A DNA stretch of 64,000 nt from VXRJ01 sp965246995 (GTDB lineage Bacteria > Acidobacteriota > Vicinamibacteria > Vicinamibacterales > UBA8438): contig OZ252008.1 of NCBI GenBank assembly GCA_965246995.1, positions 2,356,001-2,420,000 of the forward strand. Reading direction: 5' to 3'. Positions 55,646 to 64,000 of the stretch are shown in pieces. A model generated the notes under the pieces. It did not search any database. It worked only from the letters and a program-made list of their open reading frames with translations, and was not told the DNA's origin. The position numbers and the translations under genes are program-made. The first letter of the stretch is position 1; every line of letters starts with the position of its first letter.

Positions 55646-56527
55646 ATGTCGACGAAAATCGTGAGCTGGAACATCAGCGCCCGGCGCGCGCCATGGCAGG
55701 AGCTCTCGGAAATGGGGGCCGACGTCGCCCTGCTACAGGAAGCTCGCGAGCCGCCGGCGGACGTGAGAGAGAAGGTTGAACTGGGCGGCAAGAAACACTG
55801 GGATTCGCACTCGTGGAATTCCGATTGGTACAAGGAGAACGACAGATTTCCGAACCTGTACGATCGCTGGGCGATGGTCGTGAAGCTCTCGGACCGCGTC
55901 GACGTCGAATGGTTCAACCAGGTCAGCCCAATCTGTGACGCAGCTGCTGGCGAATTTCCCGTCAGCGGCATCGGCACGGTCGCAGCCGCCCGTGTCACCC
56001 CGCGGGACGCGCCGCCGTTCATTGTCGTGTTCATGTATGCGCGCTGGACAAGGCCACATCCCTCGATAAAGAGCAAATGGGGTACGGGCTATCCGGACGG
56101 CCAAGCGCACCGCATCATCTCCGACCTATCGACATTCATCGGCGACACCGATCCCTCCACGCATCGCATTCTCGCGGCCGGAGATCTCAACATGGACTAC
56201 GACACGTTGGGCAACGAACGGTACTCCCTTGCCGTCCGCGAGCGGACTGTCTGGCAGCGCATGGAGGCCATAGGCCTCGAGTACATGGGACCGCAGTATC
56301 CAGCTGGCCGAAGAGCCGACCCAATTCCGAAGCACCTGCCAAGGGACACGAAGAACGTACCAACGTACCGTGGGAACAAGACTCCGGCGAGCGCAGGCTT
56401 GCAGTTGGACCACGCCTTTGCCTCACGCGGCTTCCACAAGAGCGTCACGGTGCGCGCGCTCAACGGTGTCGCCGAGTGGGGCTCAAGCGATCACTGCCGC
56501 CTGCTGATCGACGTCGCGAGCGGCTAA
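55646..56527 (+). CDS. Endonuclease/exonuclease/phosphatase superfamily protein
   Basis: A 293-residue EEP-fold hydrolase without a signal peptide. Family motifs in order: VSWNISARRAPW, VALLQEAREPP (metal-binding Glu), HRILAAGDLNMDYD (Asp/Asn), LDHAFASRG and EWGSSDHCRLLIDV (catalytic Asp-His). Substrates range from DNA to phosphoinositides and cannot be assigned. GGGAGGGTGAG precedes the ATG at 55646. It is isolated between the IS1182 element and the ribD-like gene. Confidence 0.85.
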   Translation: MSTKIVSWNISARRAPWQELSEMGADVALLQEAREPPADVREKVELGGKKHWDSHSWNSDWYKENDRFPNLYDRWAMVVKLSDRVDVEWFNQVSPICDAAAGEFPVSGIGTVAAARVTPRDAPPFIVVFMYARWTRPHPSIKSKWGTGYPDGQAHRIISDLSTFIGDTDPSTHRILAAGDLNMDYDTLGNERYSLAVRERTVWQRMEAIGLEYMGPQYPAGRRADPIPKHLPRDTKNVPTYRGNKTPASAGLQLDHAFASRGFHKSVTVRALNGVAEWGSSDHCRLLIDVASG

Positions 56528-56632
56528 CTCTAGTGTCACGCGAGGCCGCATTACTGAACAGCCGATCTTTGCCGCGATCGACCCGCGTGTTTCTGTGCCG
56601 CCATCGACGCGGAAGCGAGTTTGCTCTGCCGG

Positions 56633-57481
56633 TCAGCGCCGGGTCAGATCCAGATCGAACAGGACGTCATTGCCGAGACGAAAGGTACGGCACGGAGGGC
56701 GCAGGGCATCGTCGAGCGTGGCGACGGGTGCGAGCGTGAACGCTGGACGGCCGGAGCCGATCAACAGCGGTGCAACGGTGACGTGGAGACGGTTGACCAG
56801 TCCGGCGTCGAGGAAACGGGACAACGTGAGTCCGCCCCCTTCAATCAGCAGGCGACGGAGGCCTCGCGCCCGAAGCGCCAACACGATCGTGCGCGGGTCG
56901 ATCGCTTTCTCCGTATCGGCGGCCAGCGAGATCGTCTCGGCACCGGCCATCTCGCTCTTCGCGGCGCCGTCTCGGCGGACGACCAGCGTCGGCGCGGCGC
57001 CGTCGCTGAAGATATGGCAGGTGGGATCGAGGCGGCCGTCCGGGTCAATCACGACGCGAGCCGGATTGTCGCCCTCCACTTCCCGGACAGTCAGGCGCGG
57101 GTTGTCACTGGCCACGGTGCCGGCGCCGACGACGACGGCGTCGACGAGTGACCGGAGGCGGTGGAGACGACGGATATCCTCCGGACCGGTGACATAGTGG
57201 GAGTGTCCCGACTCGGTCGCGATACGGCCGTCGAGGCTTTGGCCCGCCTGCGCGACGACCAGGTCCGGCTGAACCTGGAGCGGCAGAAAGAGGTCGAGAA
57301 TCAGTCGCGCTTCGTCGGTTGGCGCCGATGATGCCTCCCATTTGCCGTCGGCGAGCACTTGCACCCACACCGAGGGACAGGAATCATGATAGATACGTGT
57401 AGAGCCCGCGCGGACGTTCCGGACAAGACGCCAGGCGATAGCCTCGTCCAGCGGCGGTGTAGTCTGTGCGATGATCTTCAC
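56633..57481 (-). CDS. RibD C-terminal-type pyrimidine reductase
   Basis: A 282-residue protein whose second half matches the RibD reductase domain (dihydrofolate-reductase fold): DLVVAQAGQSLDGRIATESG, VGAGTVASDNPRLTVREVEG, RRLLIEGGGLTLSRFLDAGL and VAPLLIGSGRPAF. The deaminase domain of RibD is absent; the first 80 residues are unrelated and may be a second small domain. It would reduce a ribosylaminopyrimidine from the GTP cyclohydrolase II reaction. It is divergent from the ribA-like gene, 39 bases away, consistent with co-regulation. Confidence 0.85.
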   Translation of the reverse strand: MKIIAQTTPPLDEAIAWRLVRNVRAGSTRIYHDSCPSVWVQVLADGKWEASSAPTDEARLILDLFLPLQVQPDLVVAQAGQSLDGRIATESGHSHYVTGPEDIRRLHRLRSLVDAVVVGAGTVASDNPRLTVREVEGDNPARVVIDPDGRLDPTCHIFSDGAAPTLVVRRDGAAKSEMAGAETISLAADTEKAIDPRTIVLALRARGLRRLLIEGGGLTLSRFLDAGLVNRLHVTVAPLLIGSGRPAFTLAPVATLDDALRPPCRTFRLGNDVLFDLDLTRR

Positions 57482-57520
57482 GGGTCGGTGGAACTGAGAC
57501 TACAGTAGCTAACGTCAGTC

Positions 57521-58777
57521 ATGTACGAAGCCGAACGCGGGTTGTTCGATCTCCGGCAGGGGCGACCCATCTATGTCGCCCCGTCGAACGGCGCTGCCAC
57601 AGCGGACGAACCGGGCGCGCTGATCGCCGCCGTCGATGGCCTGGCGGGGGCTGCGCTTGATGCATTGCGTCACCAGGGGCCGCTCCGGCTCGCCGTCACC
57701 CGTGAGCGGGCCGCGTCGATGGGTCTGCCGGCTCCGTCGCGGGACGGGGCCGCGCGAGCCGGGATGAAGGGTACGACGCCGATAAGCCTGGCCTTGAATG
57801 GCGAGGACCCGGATCGGATTGTGCACCTGGCAACCGCGCGGGGCCTCTTCGGTTCGGAGGACTTCGACTTGCGCTCGGCTTCGCCGGTAGAGACGGGCGG
57901 TCTGCGTCTGGCGCGGCTCGGCCGCCTGCTGCCGGCCGTGGTAAGTGCGGTGGCCGATCCGAACCGCTCCGAGCCGCTCCAGCACGCGATCGATCGGGGT
58001 CTGGCGCTCGCGGTGACGACCGATCAGATTGAAGCGTTCGTTTCTGCCCGGGAGGTCCGCGTGACGCTCGTCAGCGACGGACCGGTGCCGCTTGCCGAGG
58101 CCGAGGATGCCCGTTTCGTCTGCTTCCGTGAAGTGAACGGCCTGCTCGATCATGTCGCCGTTCTGATCGGTCCGGCCGAGTCGTGGCCCGACCCGACGCC
58201 GGTCCGGATCCATTCGGCCTGCCTGACGGGCGACCTGTTCGGCAGCCTCCGCTGCGATTGTGGCGAGCAGTTGCGGGGTACGCTCCGCCACTTCACCCAG
58301 CAGGGAGGAGGCGTGCTCCTCTATATGTCGCAGGAGGGGCGTGACATCGGTCTGGCCAACAAGTTGCGCGCGTATCGTCTGCAGGAAGAGGGACTCGACA
58401 CGATCGATGCTGACGAAACACTCGGCTTCGGCGCCGACGAACGACAGTACGCCGCCGCAATCGAGATGCTTCGCACGCTTGACGTGAAGCGGGTGCAACT
58501 GCTGACGAACAACCCGGACAAGGTCACTGCGCTGCGGGAGGCGGGCATCGACGTGGCCGGGCGGATGCCGCTCTACGGGACTCTCAACCGTCACAACCGG
58601 CCGTACGTCAAGACGAAGGTGGAGCGGGCGGGCCACTGGCTGCACGACATGCTGGCGGGTGCGGACGCCGCGATTCCGCCGGAGCGGTCCGCCCACAAGG
58701 CGGCCGCCGCCCGCAAGACGGGCGGGGCGCGTCTCAGACCAGACGGTCGAGCGGGAAGGCCCTCGCGTCGCGAATGA
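57521..58777 (+). CDS. ribA: GTP cyclohydrolase II with an extra N-terminal domain
   Basis: A 418-residue protein. The C-terminal half is GTP cyclohydrolase II: zinc cysteines in CLTGDLFGSLRCDCGEQL (C-x10-C-x-C), YMSQEGRDIGLANKLRAY and TNNPDKVTALREAGI. The first 190 residues carry a RibB-like but divergent domain (GALIAAVDGLAGAALDALRH, SEDFDLRSASPVETGGLRLA) without the clear acidic motif of true 3,4-DHBP synthase, so only the cyclohydrolase may be active. It opens GTP to the ribosylaminopyrimidine used for flavins and related compounds. No lumazine or riboflavin synthase is nearby. The last 44 bases overlap the opposing creatininase gene. Confidence 0.9.
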   Translation: MYEAERGLFDLRQGRPIYVAPSNGAATADEPGALIAAVDGLAGAALDALRHQGPLRLAVTRERAASMGLPAPSRDGAARAGMKGTTPISLALNGEDPDRIVHLATARGLFGSEDFDLRSASPVETGGLRLARLGRLLPAVVSAVADPNRSEPLQHAIDRGLALAVTTDQIEAFVSAREVRVTLVSDGPVPLAEAEDARFVCFREVNGLLDHVAVLIGPAESWPDPTPVRIHSACLTGDLFGSLRCDCGEQLRGTLRHFTQQGGGVLLYMSQEGRDIGLANKLRAYRLQEEGLDTIDADETLGFGADERQYAAAIEMLRTLDVKRVQLLTNNPDKVTALREAGIDVAGRMPLYGTLNRHNRPYVKTKVERAGHWLHDMLAGADAAIPPERSAHKAAAARKTGGARLRPDGRAGRPSRRE

Positions 58778-59555
58778 TGGCGGCGAGCGTGTCGCCGTAG
58801 TGCTCCACGAGCCGCCGCCCCATGTTTGGTGTGGCGAGTGTTGCGTCGCCAACGACGCCGTCCGGATTCAGGTCGCGCGCCCGCCAGGCAAAGGCGGCCA
58901 TGCCCTCGGGACCGATCGTCGAGCCTGCTCGCTCGAGTTCCTCACCGAACGACGCGAAGCGTTGAATCCTCCGGGTCCGCACGCGGTCCGCATGGAGATG
59001 GAGCATCATGGCGGTTTCCACGGCGCCCCCGTGGAGGCCGCGGCGCCATTCCGATTCCGGTAGATCGATACCGTCCGGCCGGTCAAACCGGAACCAGCTT
59101 GCCGATACCACGAGCATCCGCTCACGGCAGCGGAGCTCGAGTGCCGCGATCGCCATGGCGTGACGATTCCCGCCGTGGGTGTTGTGGAGAACGAGGCGCC
59201 GGACACCCGCGCGCGCCAGCTTCCGGCCTTCCTCGAGGATCGCCGACTCCACGCCGTCCGCGCCGATCGACAGCGTTCCCGGGTTCGGCATCGCATGCCC
59301 CGGGTGGTCGAGATGTTCGTCGCTCGCGCCGATCTCGATTGGGGCACAGACGGCGACCGGCAGTTCCGATGCGACCTTCGGGAGGGCGTGGCGCAGCAGG
59401 CCGCGGTTGATGTCGTTGTCGGTCGTGAGCGGCAGGTGCGGGCCATGCTGCTCCGTTGCTCCTAGCGGCAGGATGGCCACCGGATCGCGCCGGAACAACG
59501 CCAGCCGTTCCTCCGGTGGCATCTGGACCCACGGGACCGGCGGCATGTTAGTCAT
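58734..59555 (-). CDS. Creatininase-family amidohydrolase (ArfB/MftE-like)
   Basis: A 273-residue protein. Metal ligands are visible in LPLGATEQHGPHLPLTTDND (Glu, His, Asp) and RRLVLHNTHGGNRHAM (His), with GLHGGAVETAMMLHL (Glu). The family includes creatininase, the archaeal formamide hydrolase ArfB that follows GTP ring opening, and mycofactocin peptidase MftE. Next to GTP cyclohydrolase II and a RibD-type reductase, an ArfB-like role is the most economical idea (inference). It overlaps the methyltransferase gene upstream by 8 bases. Confidence 0.87.
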   Translation of the reverse strand: MTNMPPVPWVQMPPEERLALFRRDPVAILPLGATEQHGPHLPLTTDNDINRGLLRHALPKVASELPVAVCAPIEIGASDEHLDHPGHAMPNPGTLSIGADGVESAILEEGRKLARAGVRRLVLHNTHGGNRHAMAIAALELRCRERMLVVSASWFRFDRPDGIDLPESEWRRGLHGGAVETAMMLHLHADRVRTRRIQRFASFGEELERAGSTIGPEGMAAFAWRARDLNPDGVVGDATLATPNMGRRLVEHYGDTLAAIIRDARAFPLDRLV

Positions 59556-60435
59556 CGCGTCGCGTGAAGTGTGCGAGATCGTAGGTGATCCATCCGCGAT
59601 GCAGACAACGGCTGAGTGCGGCGCCGCCGGTCAGGTGGCCAAGCGGACCGTCGAGCGGCAGCCAGCGCACCACGCCGGCTAGGCACGCGATCATCCAGTC
59701 GCGCGGCCGGTGCAGTTCCAGGTGCGGCGTCAGATTGGCGGTCGAGTCATGGGCGAAGCCGCCGCCGGCGGCCAGCCGCTGCAGTTCCTCGCGCTCGATC
59801 AGGGTGTTGATCCGCCAGCCGCGCCGGAACCCTTCTATCGCGCGTGTCGCCGCCGGCCCGTCCGCCCCTGCCCGGCGCATGTCGTCGCAGATGATGAGGC
59901 GCCCGCCCGGGCGAAGCCGCCGCGCACACTGAATGAAGAAGAACGCGGGGTTCGTACCGTGAACGAACGACTCGATGGCGTAGATCAGGTCCACGCGGGC
60001 GCGGTTGGCCGATGCTGGCAGGGACAAGTCGAGGGAGAGGTCGCAGAAGTCCCCGTCGATGCACCGGATGCGATCCGCGAGACCCTGGCTTGCAATCCGC
60101 GCACGGGCCTGTTGCGCCTGCAGCGGGCTGAGCGTAACGCCGGTTCCGCGAAGGGCCGGGATGCGCTCGGCTAGCGAACAGAGTGTCGCGCCGACGCCGC
60201 AGCCGAGGTCGAGTACAGCGACGTTGCCGTCTTCCGGGGCCAGCGCATGCAGCGCATCGGCAATCCGATCCTCGACGTACCGGAACGCCTGGTCTCGCGT
60301 GGCAACTCCGGGTCCAAAGACCGCTCGGTGGATTGCGCCGACGTCTCCGCCCTGGCCCCAGGCGAGAAAGCGGGCGGTGTGACGGTCGTAGTACTGCTGG
60401 ATGGCAGCGGTGTCGAACCGAGGGGCGGTTCTCAA
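59548..60435 (-). CDS. SAM-dependent methyltransferase
   Basis: About 295 residues. The start is a TTG at 60435 that overlaps the FkbM stop as TTGA. Methyltransferase motif I is VAVLDLGCGVGATLCSLAER, then GTGVTLSPLQAQQARARIAS, CIDGDFCDL and RRLRPGGRLIICDDMRRAGA. The pattern resembles small-molecule C- or O-methyltransferases of the cyclopropane/sterol type (N-terminal YYDRHTARFLAWGQGG). Upstream in-frame sequence is antisense to the FkbM gene. Confidence 0.85.
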   Translation of the reverse strand: MRTAPRFDTAAIQQYYDRHTARFLAWGQGGDVGAIHRAVFGPGVATRDQAFRYVEDRIADALHALAPEDGNVAVLDLGCGVGATLCSLAERIPALRGTGVTLSPLQAQQARARIASQGLADRIRCIDGDFCDLSLDLSLPASANRARVDLIYAIESFVHGTNPAFFFIQCARRLRPGGRLIICDDMRRAGADGPAATRAIEGFRRGWRINTLIEREELQRLAAGGGFAHDSTANLTPHLELHRPRDWMIACLAGVVRWLPLDGPLGHLTGGAALSRCLHRGWITYDLAHFTRRDD

Positions 60436-61238
60436 CGGTTCTCCAGCAAGGCGTAGACGTCGCCGGAACGGCGCTGTCCCTCGGTGCTCTCGAGCGCGTG
60501 CATCAAGGCATCGCTCCTGAGCCACGTGCGTGATGCGAGCGCGTACGACTCGCCGGGCGACCAGTTGTAGCGGTAGGGACCGAGCGCGTCCAGGCGCTCC
60601 AGGCAGAGGCGCACGTTGCCAAGCGCGGAAGGGAGGTACTCGAACGAGAGGCACGGCAGCGGCTGGTTCAGTCCTGCCAGCACTTCCGATTCCGAGCCCT
60701 CGACGTCGATCTTGACGAAGGTGGGGAGGCCGAACCGTCCGATCAGGGTATCGATGGTCGTCGCTTCGACCGTCGTCCGTGCGTTCCAGCGGATACGCGC
60801 GAACAACGGATCGGTCTCGCGCGTCTCCCGCCAGGCGGCCGACGCGGTGGTGAGGGTCGGGTGCCGTTCGCTGATCGCAAGCGTCACCGGCCCGTCGGAC
60901 GCGGCGACTGCCATTTCGAGGACGGCGACATGGCCGGCGGACGGATGCGTTCTCCCCTTGCCTCCGCGTTCGCGCTGAACCGAGTCGTCGAAGCAGGCGC
61001 GGAGCAGGCGGGCGCAGTCGGGCTGCGGTTCGATCGCGACGACCCGGCAACCGAGGTCGCGCAACGCGCGGGTCCGGTTACCGACATGCGCGCCGACATC
61101 GAATGCCAGACGACCCGGAAGGACGAACTGGCGATAGAGCTGGCGCAACCGCCGCTGGCGGCCCGGAATGCCGTGATAAACCACGAGTGACCGCCCGAGA
61201 CCCCAGAATCGGCGCACGCGGCTTGCGAGCGTTCCCAT
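60432..61238 (-). CDS. FkbM-family methyltransferase
   Basis: A 268-residue protein with the FkbM signature: LAFDVGAHVGNRTRALRDLG (motif I), VVAIEPQPDCARLLR, the spaced VEATTIDTLIGRFGLPTFVK and IDVEGSESEVLAGL. FkbM enzymes O-methylate polyketides and sugars. It is the first gene of the minus-strand run FkbM - methyltransferase - creatininase, all overlapping, so one operon. Confidence 0.87.
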   Translation of the reverse strand: MGTLASRVRRFWGLGRSLVVYHGIPGRQRRLRQLYRQFVLPGRLAFDVGAHVGNRTRALRDLGCRVVAIEPQPDCARLLRACFDDSVQRERGGKGRTHPSAGHVAVLEMAVAASDGPVTLAISERHPTLTTASAAWRETRETDPLFARIRWNARTTVEATTIDTLIGRFGLPTFVKIDVEGSESEVLAGLNQPLPCLSFEYLPSALGNVRLCLERLDALGPYRYNWSPGESYALASRTWLRSDALMHALESTEGQRRSGDVYALLENR

Positions 61239-61282
61239 GCGTTGATTCTGGGCGAAAGGCCTGGCGGTTACAATGCGGCAGG

Positions 61283-61753
61283 ATGGCGTGGCAAACGAGG
61301 CGCTTGGGCAGGATTGGTGACGACAGTCGCGATTACGCCAACGGGCTTAGGACGCTGTCGTTCGTCATGGGCCTGTTCCTGGTGCTGATGGGAAGTGACA
61401 AGACAGCCTGGCTGAGCGACAGCGGTCCGCTGCTGGACGAGCTCTTCCGCTGGCGCGACCTCACTTCCGGTATCAGCCTGTGGTACGTGGAGACCGTGGC
61501 AATCCCGGGCGCACCGCTCTTTTCTCGTCTCGTGCCGATCGCCGAAATGCTGGCCGGGGCCGCGCTGATCGCCGGTTTCCGCATCCGCCTGGCGGCTATG
61601 CTGGCGCTCGCGATGATTCTCAACTTTCATTTTGCGAGCGGCCTGATCTTTACCGCCGGCTATCTGACGAACGGCTACGGTCCGCCGGTCATCGGCAGTC
61701 TGCTGGCCCTGGCCATCAGCGGCCGGCGCCTGCCGCACTGCTTGACGCCGTAG
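61283..61753 (+). CDS. DoxX-like small membrane protein
   Basis: A 156-residue protein with four helices: TLSFVMGLFLVLMGSDKTAW, LFSRLVPIAEMLAGAALIAG, RLAAMLALAMILNFHFASGL and PPVIGSLLALAISG. The pattern fits the DoxX/DoxD fold found in varied redox-linked roles. It is divergent from FkbM and followed 12 bases later by the membrane hydrolase, probably as one unit. The ribosome site is weak. Confidence 0.65.
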   Translation: MAWQTRRLGRIGDDSRDYANGLRTLSFVMGLFLVLMGSDKTAWLSDSGPLLDELFRWRDLTSGISLWYVETVAIPGAPLFSRLVPIAEMLAGAALIAGFRIRLAAMLALAMILNFHFASGLIFTAGYLTNGYGPPVIGSLLALAISGRRLPHCLTP

Positions 61754-61765
61754 CAGGGGTCAGCC

Positions 61766-63352
61766 GTGACCTGGATCGCGCTGGCCGCTTCGCTTGTCCT
61801 GCTCAATCTCTCCGTGACGTTCAGTCATGTCTGGCCGACCCTCTCGGTCCGGCCGACGGCGGAGTTGTCGGTGGAATTGGCACTAGTGACGCTCGGTTTC
61901 GCCCTGTGGTGGTGGCGTGCGGGACGTCCCTCGCGGCTTGCGCTCCGTCTGCTGGCGGGGGCCTGGGTGCTTCTGATTATCGGGCGTTATGTTGGTGTGA
62001 CGGCGGAAGGGCTCTACGGGCGGGAGGTCAACCTGTACTGGGACATCCGGCACATGCCGAGTGTCGGAGCGATGTTCACGGCGGTGGCGGAGTCGTGGGC
62101 GGTCGCGGCCGGTGCCGGCGTCGTCATTGGTGTGCCGCTGCTGCTGTACGCCGTCTCCCGCTGGTGCCTCGGCCGGCTCGCTCAGGCCTCCGCCAGTGCG
62201 AATGCGCGGCGCTGGCTCGGCGCTGCGGCAGGCGTGCTGATCGCACTCTGGGCAGTGGAGCAAGGGACCGGCTGGCGCATGGCGGACCGCCTCCGCTTTG
62301 CTGATCCGGTAACACCGGCGTATGCCCGGGAGGCGTACGAGATGGTGTACGAGGCAAGCGGCGCCGGTCTCGACGCGCTCGGTCCACCGCCGGTGATCGA
62401 GTCCGACCTCGCGCGTGTCGCCGGGGCGGATGTCTTCCTGATCTTCATGGAGTCGTACGGCGCGGTCAGTTGGGAATCCGCTGCGTTGGCCGAGACGCTC
62501 AGCGAGAGCCGCACCCGCCTCGCGGAGACCATTCAGGGAACCGGCCGCCAGGTCGTGTCGGCGCTGGTGGAATCGCCAACCTTCGGCGGAGAGTCATGGC
62601 TGGCCCACCTGAGCCTGCTCTCCGGCACCGAGGTGCGTGATAACCGGACGAACGCGCGGCTGCTGGCGCAGGAACGCGACACGCTGGTCACGATGTTTCA
62701 GCGGGGTGGCTACCACGCGTTAGCTCTGGTGCCGGGAATGCTGGTCGCCTGGCCCGAGGGGGCCTTCTACGGGTACGACGACGTGTACGACTACGACCGT
62801 CTGGGCTACCAGGGCCCGCCCTTCGGTTGGTGGTCCGTAACGGATCAGTACGCACTGGCGATGCTCGACCGGCACGAGATCGCGCCGGGCGCGCGGCCGC
62901 CCCGATTTGTCTTCTTCTCCACGATCAGTACGCACGCACCGTTCACGCCGGCGCCGCCGTACCAGGCGGACTGGGCGCGTGTGCTGACGCCGTACCCCTA
63001 CGACGCCGACGTCCTCGACCGCGCCTGGTCGGAGCAACCGGACTGGATGAACCTGGGGCCGAGCTACGTGCAGGCGCTCCGCTATGCCTACGCCACGATT
63101 GGCGGGTATCTCCGTCTGCGTGCGGACCGCGACCTGGTGTTAATCCTGGTGGGCGATCACCAGCCCCCCGCGCTGGTGAGTGGCGCCGGGGCGTCGTGGA
63201 ACGTCCCGGTCCATGTGATTGCCGGACGCAGCGAGTTGCTTCGCAAGTTGCAGTCCCATGCCTTCCGGCCCGGCCTTGCCCCTGGCGACACGGCTGTCGC
63301 CACGATGCATGGCCTGCTCCCGATCCTCCTCGACGCTTTCGGGGACGGTTGA
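61766..63352 (+). CDS. Membrane-bound sulfatase/phosphoethanolamine-transferase-like protein
   Basis: A 528-residue protein. Four or so N-terminal membrane helices precede an alkaline-phosphatase-fold domain like LTA synthase and EptA: VFLIFMESYGAVSWESAALA (metal and nucleophile region), SPTFGGESWLAHLSLLSGT (Thr or Ser nucleophile), STISTHAPFTPAPPYQADW and LILVGDHQPPALVSG (metal Asp-His). It may transfer a phospho-alcohol to a periplasmic glycolipid; plausible substrate donors include products of the CDP-alcohol enzyme nearby. The GTG start has AGGGG 7 bases ahead. Confidence 0.83.
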   Translation: MTWIALAASLVLLNLSVTFSHVWPTLSVRPTAELSVELALVTLGFALWWWRAGRPSRLALRLLAGAWVLLIIGRYVGVTAEGLYGREVNLYWDIRHMPSVGAMFTAVAESWAVAAGAGVVIGVPLLLYAVSRWCLGRLAQASASANARRWLGAAAGVLIALWAVEQGTGWRMADRLRFADPVTPAYAREAYEMVYEASGAGLDALGPPPVIESDLARVAGADVFLIFMESYGAVSWESAALAETLSESRTRLAETIQGTGRQVVSALVESPTFGGESWLAHLSLLSGTEVRDNRTNARLLAQERDTLVTMFQRGGYHALALVPGMLVAWPEGAFYGYDDVYDYDRLGYQGPPFGWWSVTDQYALAMLDRHEIAPGARPPRFVFFSTISTHAPFTPAPPYQADWARVLTPYPYDADVLDRAWSEQPDWMNLGPSYVQALRYAYATIGGYLRLRADRDLVLILVGDHQPPALVSGAGASWNVPVHVIAGRSELLRKLQSHAFRPGLAPGDTAVATMHGLLPILLDAFGDG

Positions 63353-63357
63353 GCCCG

Positions 63358-64000
63358 CTAGCAGTAGTTCGGGGGAACATCCAGGAGCACGCGGTTTCGG
63401 CGGAGCCGGGCGTAGTCGGCGCCGAAAGCCTCCGGCGCCATCGGCCCGCTCGGATCGGCATCTACCGTCACCTCCCGTGGTAGATACCGTTTGGATACCG
63501 CGAACTCGTCCTCGTACTCCGGCGTCGGGAACTGCAGGCGCAGGCGGCTGCGGTTAGCGCCGATCCGTTCGACGCGGTAGAGGGGATTGATCCTCAGCGC
63601 ACCGGATACGTCCAGACGATCCGGCACGTCGCGCCGACGGAAGAAGGCTTCGGTGCGGCTAGCGATGAGTGTCAGTGACGGTGTGTTCTCCAGCGCCCCG
63701 GGCGCGGTGTCGTTCGCCAGGTCCACGATGCGGTGGGCAAGCACGCCGTCCACTATCGCCCGGTCATCGAACAGCCGCGGCCCGTTCAGCGCGAACAGAT
63801 CGCGGTACGCCGCAGGTGTCAGTCCGTCGCCGGCGGTGTAGTTCTCGCCCAGCGCATTGTGGAGGTGGGGCAGGACGACGACGCCATCCGGCGATGCGAC
63901 CCGCCGCATCTCGCAGGCGAGCATCCGTTTCTGCCAGACGTAGGGAAGTGCATCGTGCAGCAGCACCGTCTTGAATTGCGCGTCATCGAACGGTAGCGGG
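63358..64000 (-). CDS. SAM-dependent methyltransferase-like protein, 5' part outside the window
   Basis: Only the C-terminal part (about 213 residues) is in the window; the frame is open to base 64000. The visible start LPFDDAQFKTVLLHDALPYV and RMLACEMRRVASPDGVVVLP fit the motif IV-VI region of a class I methyltransferase. The tail (RYLPREVTVDADP) is not recognised. It converges on the membrane hydrolase gene with a 5-base gap. Confidence 0.6.
   Translation of the reverse strand, partial: PLPFDDAQFKTVLLHDALPYVWQKRMLACEMRRVASPDGVVVLPHLHNALGENYTAGDGLTPAAYRDLFALNGPRLFDDRAIVDGVLAHRIVDLANDTAPGALENTPSLTLIASRTEAFFRRRDVPDRLDVSGALRINPLYRVERIGANRSRLRLQFPTPEYEDEFAVSKRYLPREVTVDADPSGPMAPEAFGADYARLRRNRVLLDVPPNYC

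Overview
The window is GC-rich DNA (few AT-rich patches) from a bacterium with an outer membrane: it has TonB-dependent receptors, outer-membrane beta-barrels, lipoproteins and a periplasmic PQQ dehydrogenase. The mix of a winged-helix/multi-membrane regulator, quinoprotein dehydrogenase, CocE/NonD hydrolase, DUF4143 ATPase and membrane-anchored MutS suggests Acidobacteriota or a relative. That assignment is inference; there is no rRNA or tRNA in the window to test it.

Layout. (A) 1-17.76 kb, core-like: a decayed gene pair facing a DUF4143 ATPase across a hairpin, an MsrP-like molybdoenzyme, uppS beside a truncated YjbQ-like gene, a winged-helix regulator fused to membrane helices, a membrane MutS-like ATPase, a four-gene sodium-pumping acyl-CoA decarboxylase operon, a lipoprotein hydrolase, recD2 and a PQQ dehydrogenase. 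(B) 17.76-49.4 kb, accessory island: scraps of tyrosine integrases, a conjugative coupling-protein pseudogene, a VirB8-like fragment, a RepA replication initiator, an HsdR fragment and a two-repeat CRISPR-like remnant. These are cut up by insertion sequences of the IS3, IS1380, IS256, IS1182 and IS110 families. Passenger genes include a ZnuD-like TonB receptor, DUF169, outer-membrane proteins and lipoproteins. (C) 49.5-64 kb, core-like: a dense set of biosynthetic genes, with one intact IS1182 element inserted exactly at the stop codon of a CDP-alcohol phosphatidyltransferase gene.

The mobile DNA can be read precisely. For six insertions I can see both ends and the target duplications: IS3 copies with CCT and ACC, another IS3-type element with CCC, two IS1380 copies with TTAG and CTAG, and the IS1182 element with CTAG. 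Removing two of them in silico restores, in frame, a 235-residue protein with two RNxxxH (HEPN-type) motifs at 30.35-34.48 kb. Removing another restores an IS256-family transposase at 46.8-49.3 kb.

The best candidate for an undescribed system is region C. It contains a PTPS/QueD-like enzyme, Zn-type dehydrogenase, GT4 glycosyltransferase, two or three small-molecule methyltransferases, CDP-alcohol phosphatidyltransferase with a Sel1-like tail, a RibD-type reductase, GTP cyclohydrolase II with an extra N-terminal domain, an ArfB/MftE-type creatininase homologue, an FkbM methyltransferase, a DoxX-like membrane protein and an alkaline-phosphatase-fold membrane hydrolase. Together these suggest a GTP-derived pterin- or pyrimidine-type metabolite attached to a glycosylated or lipid carrier. 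The product is unknown.
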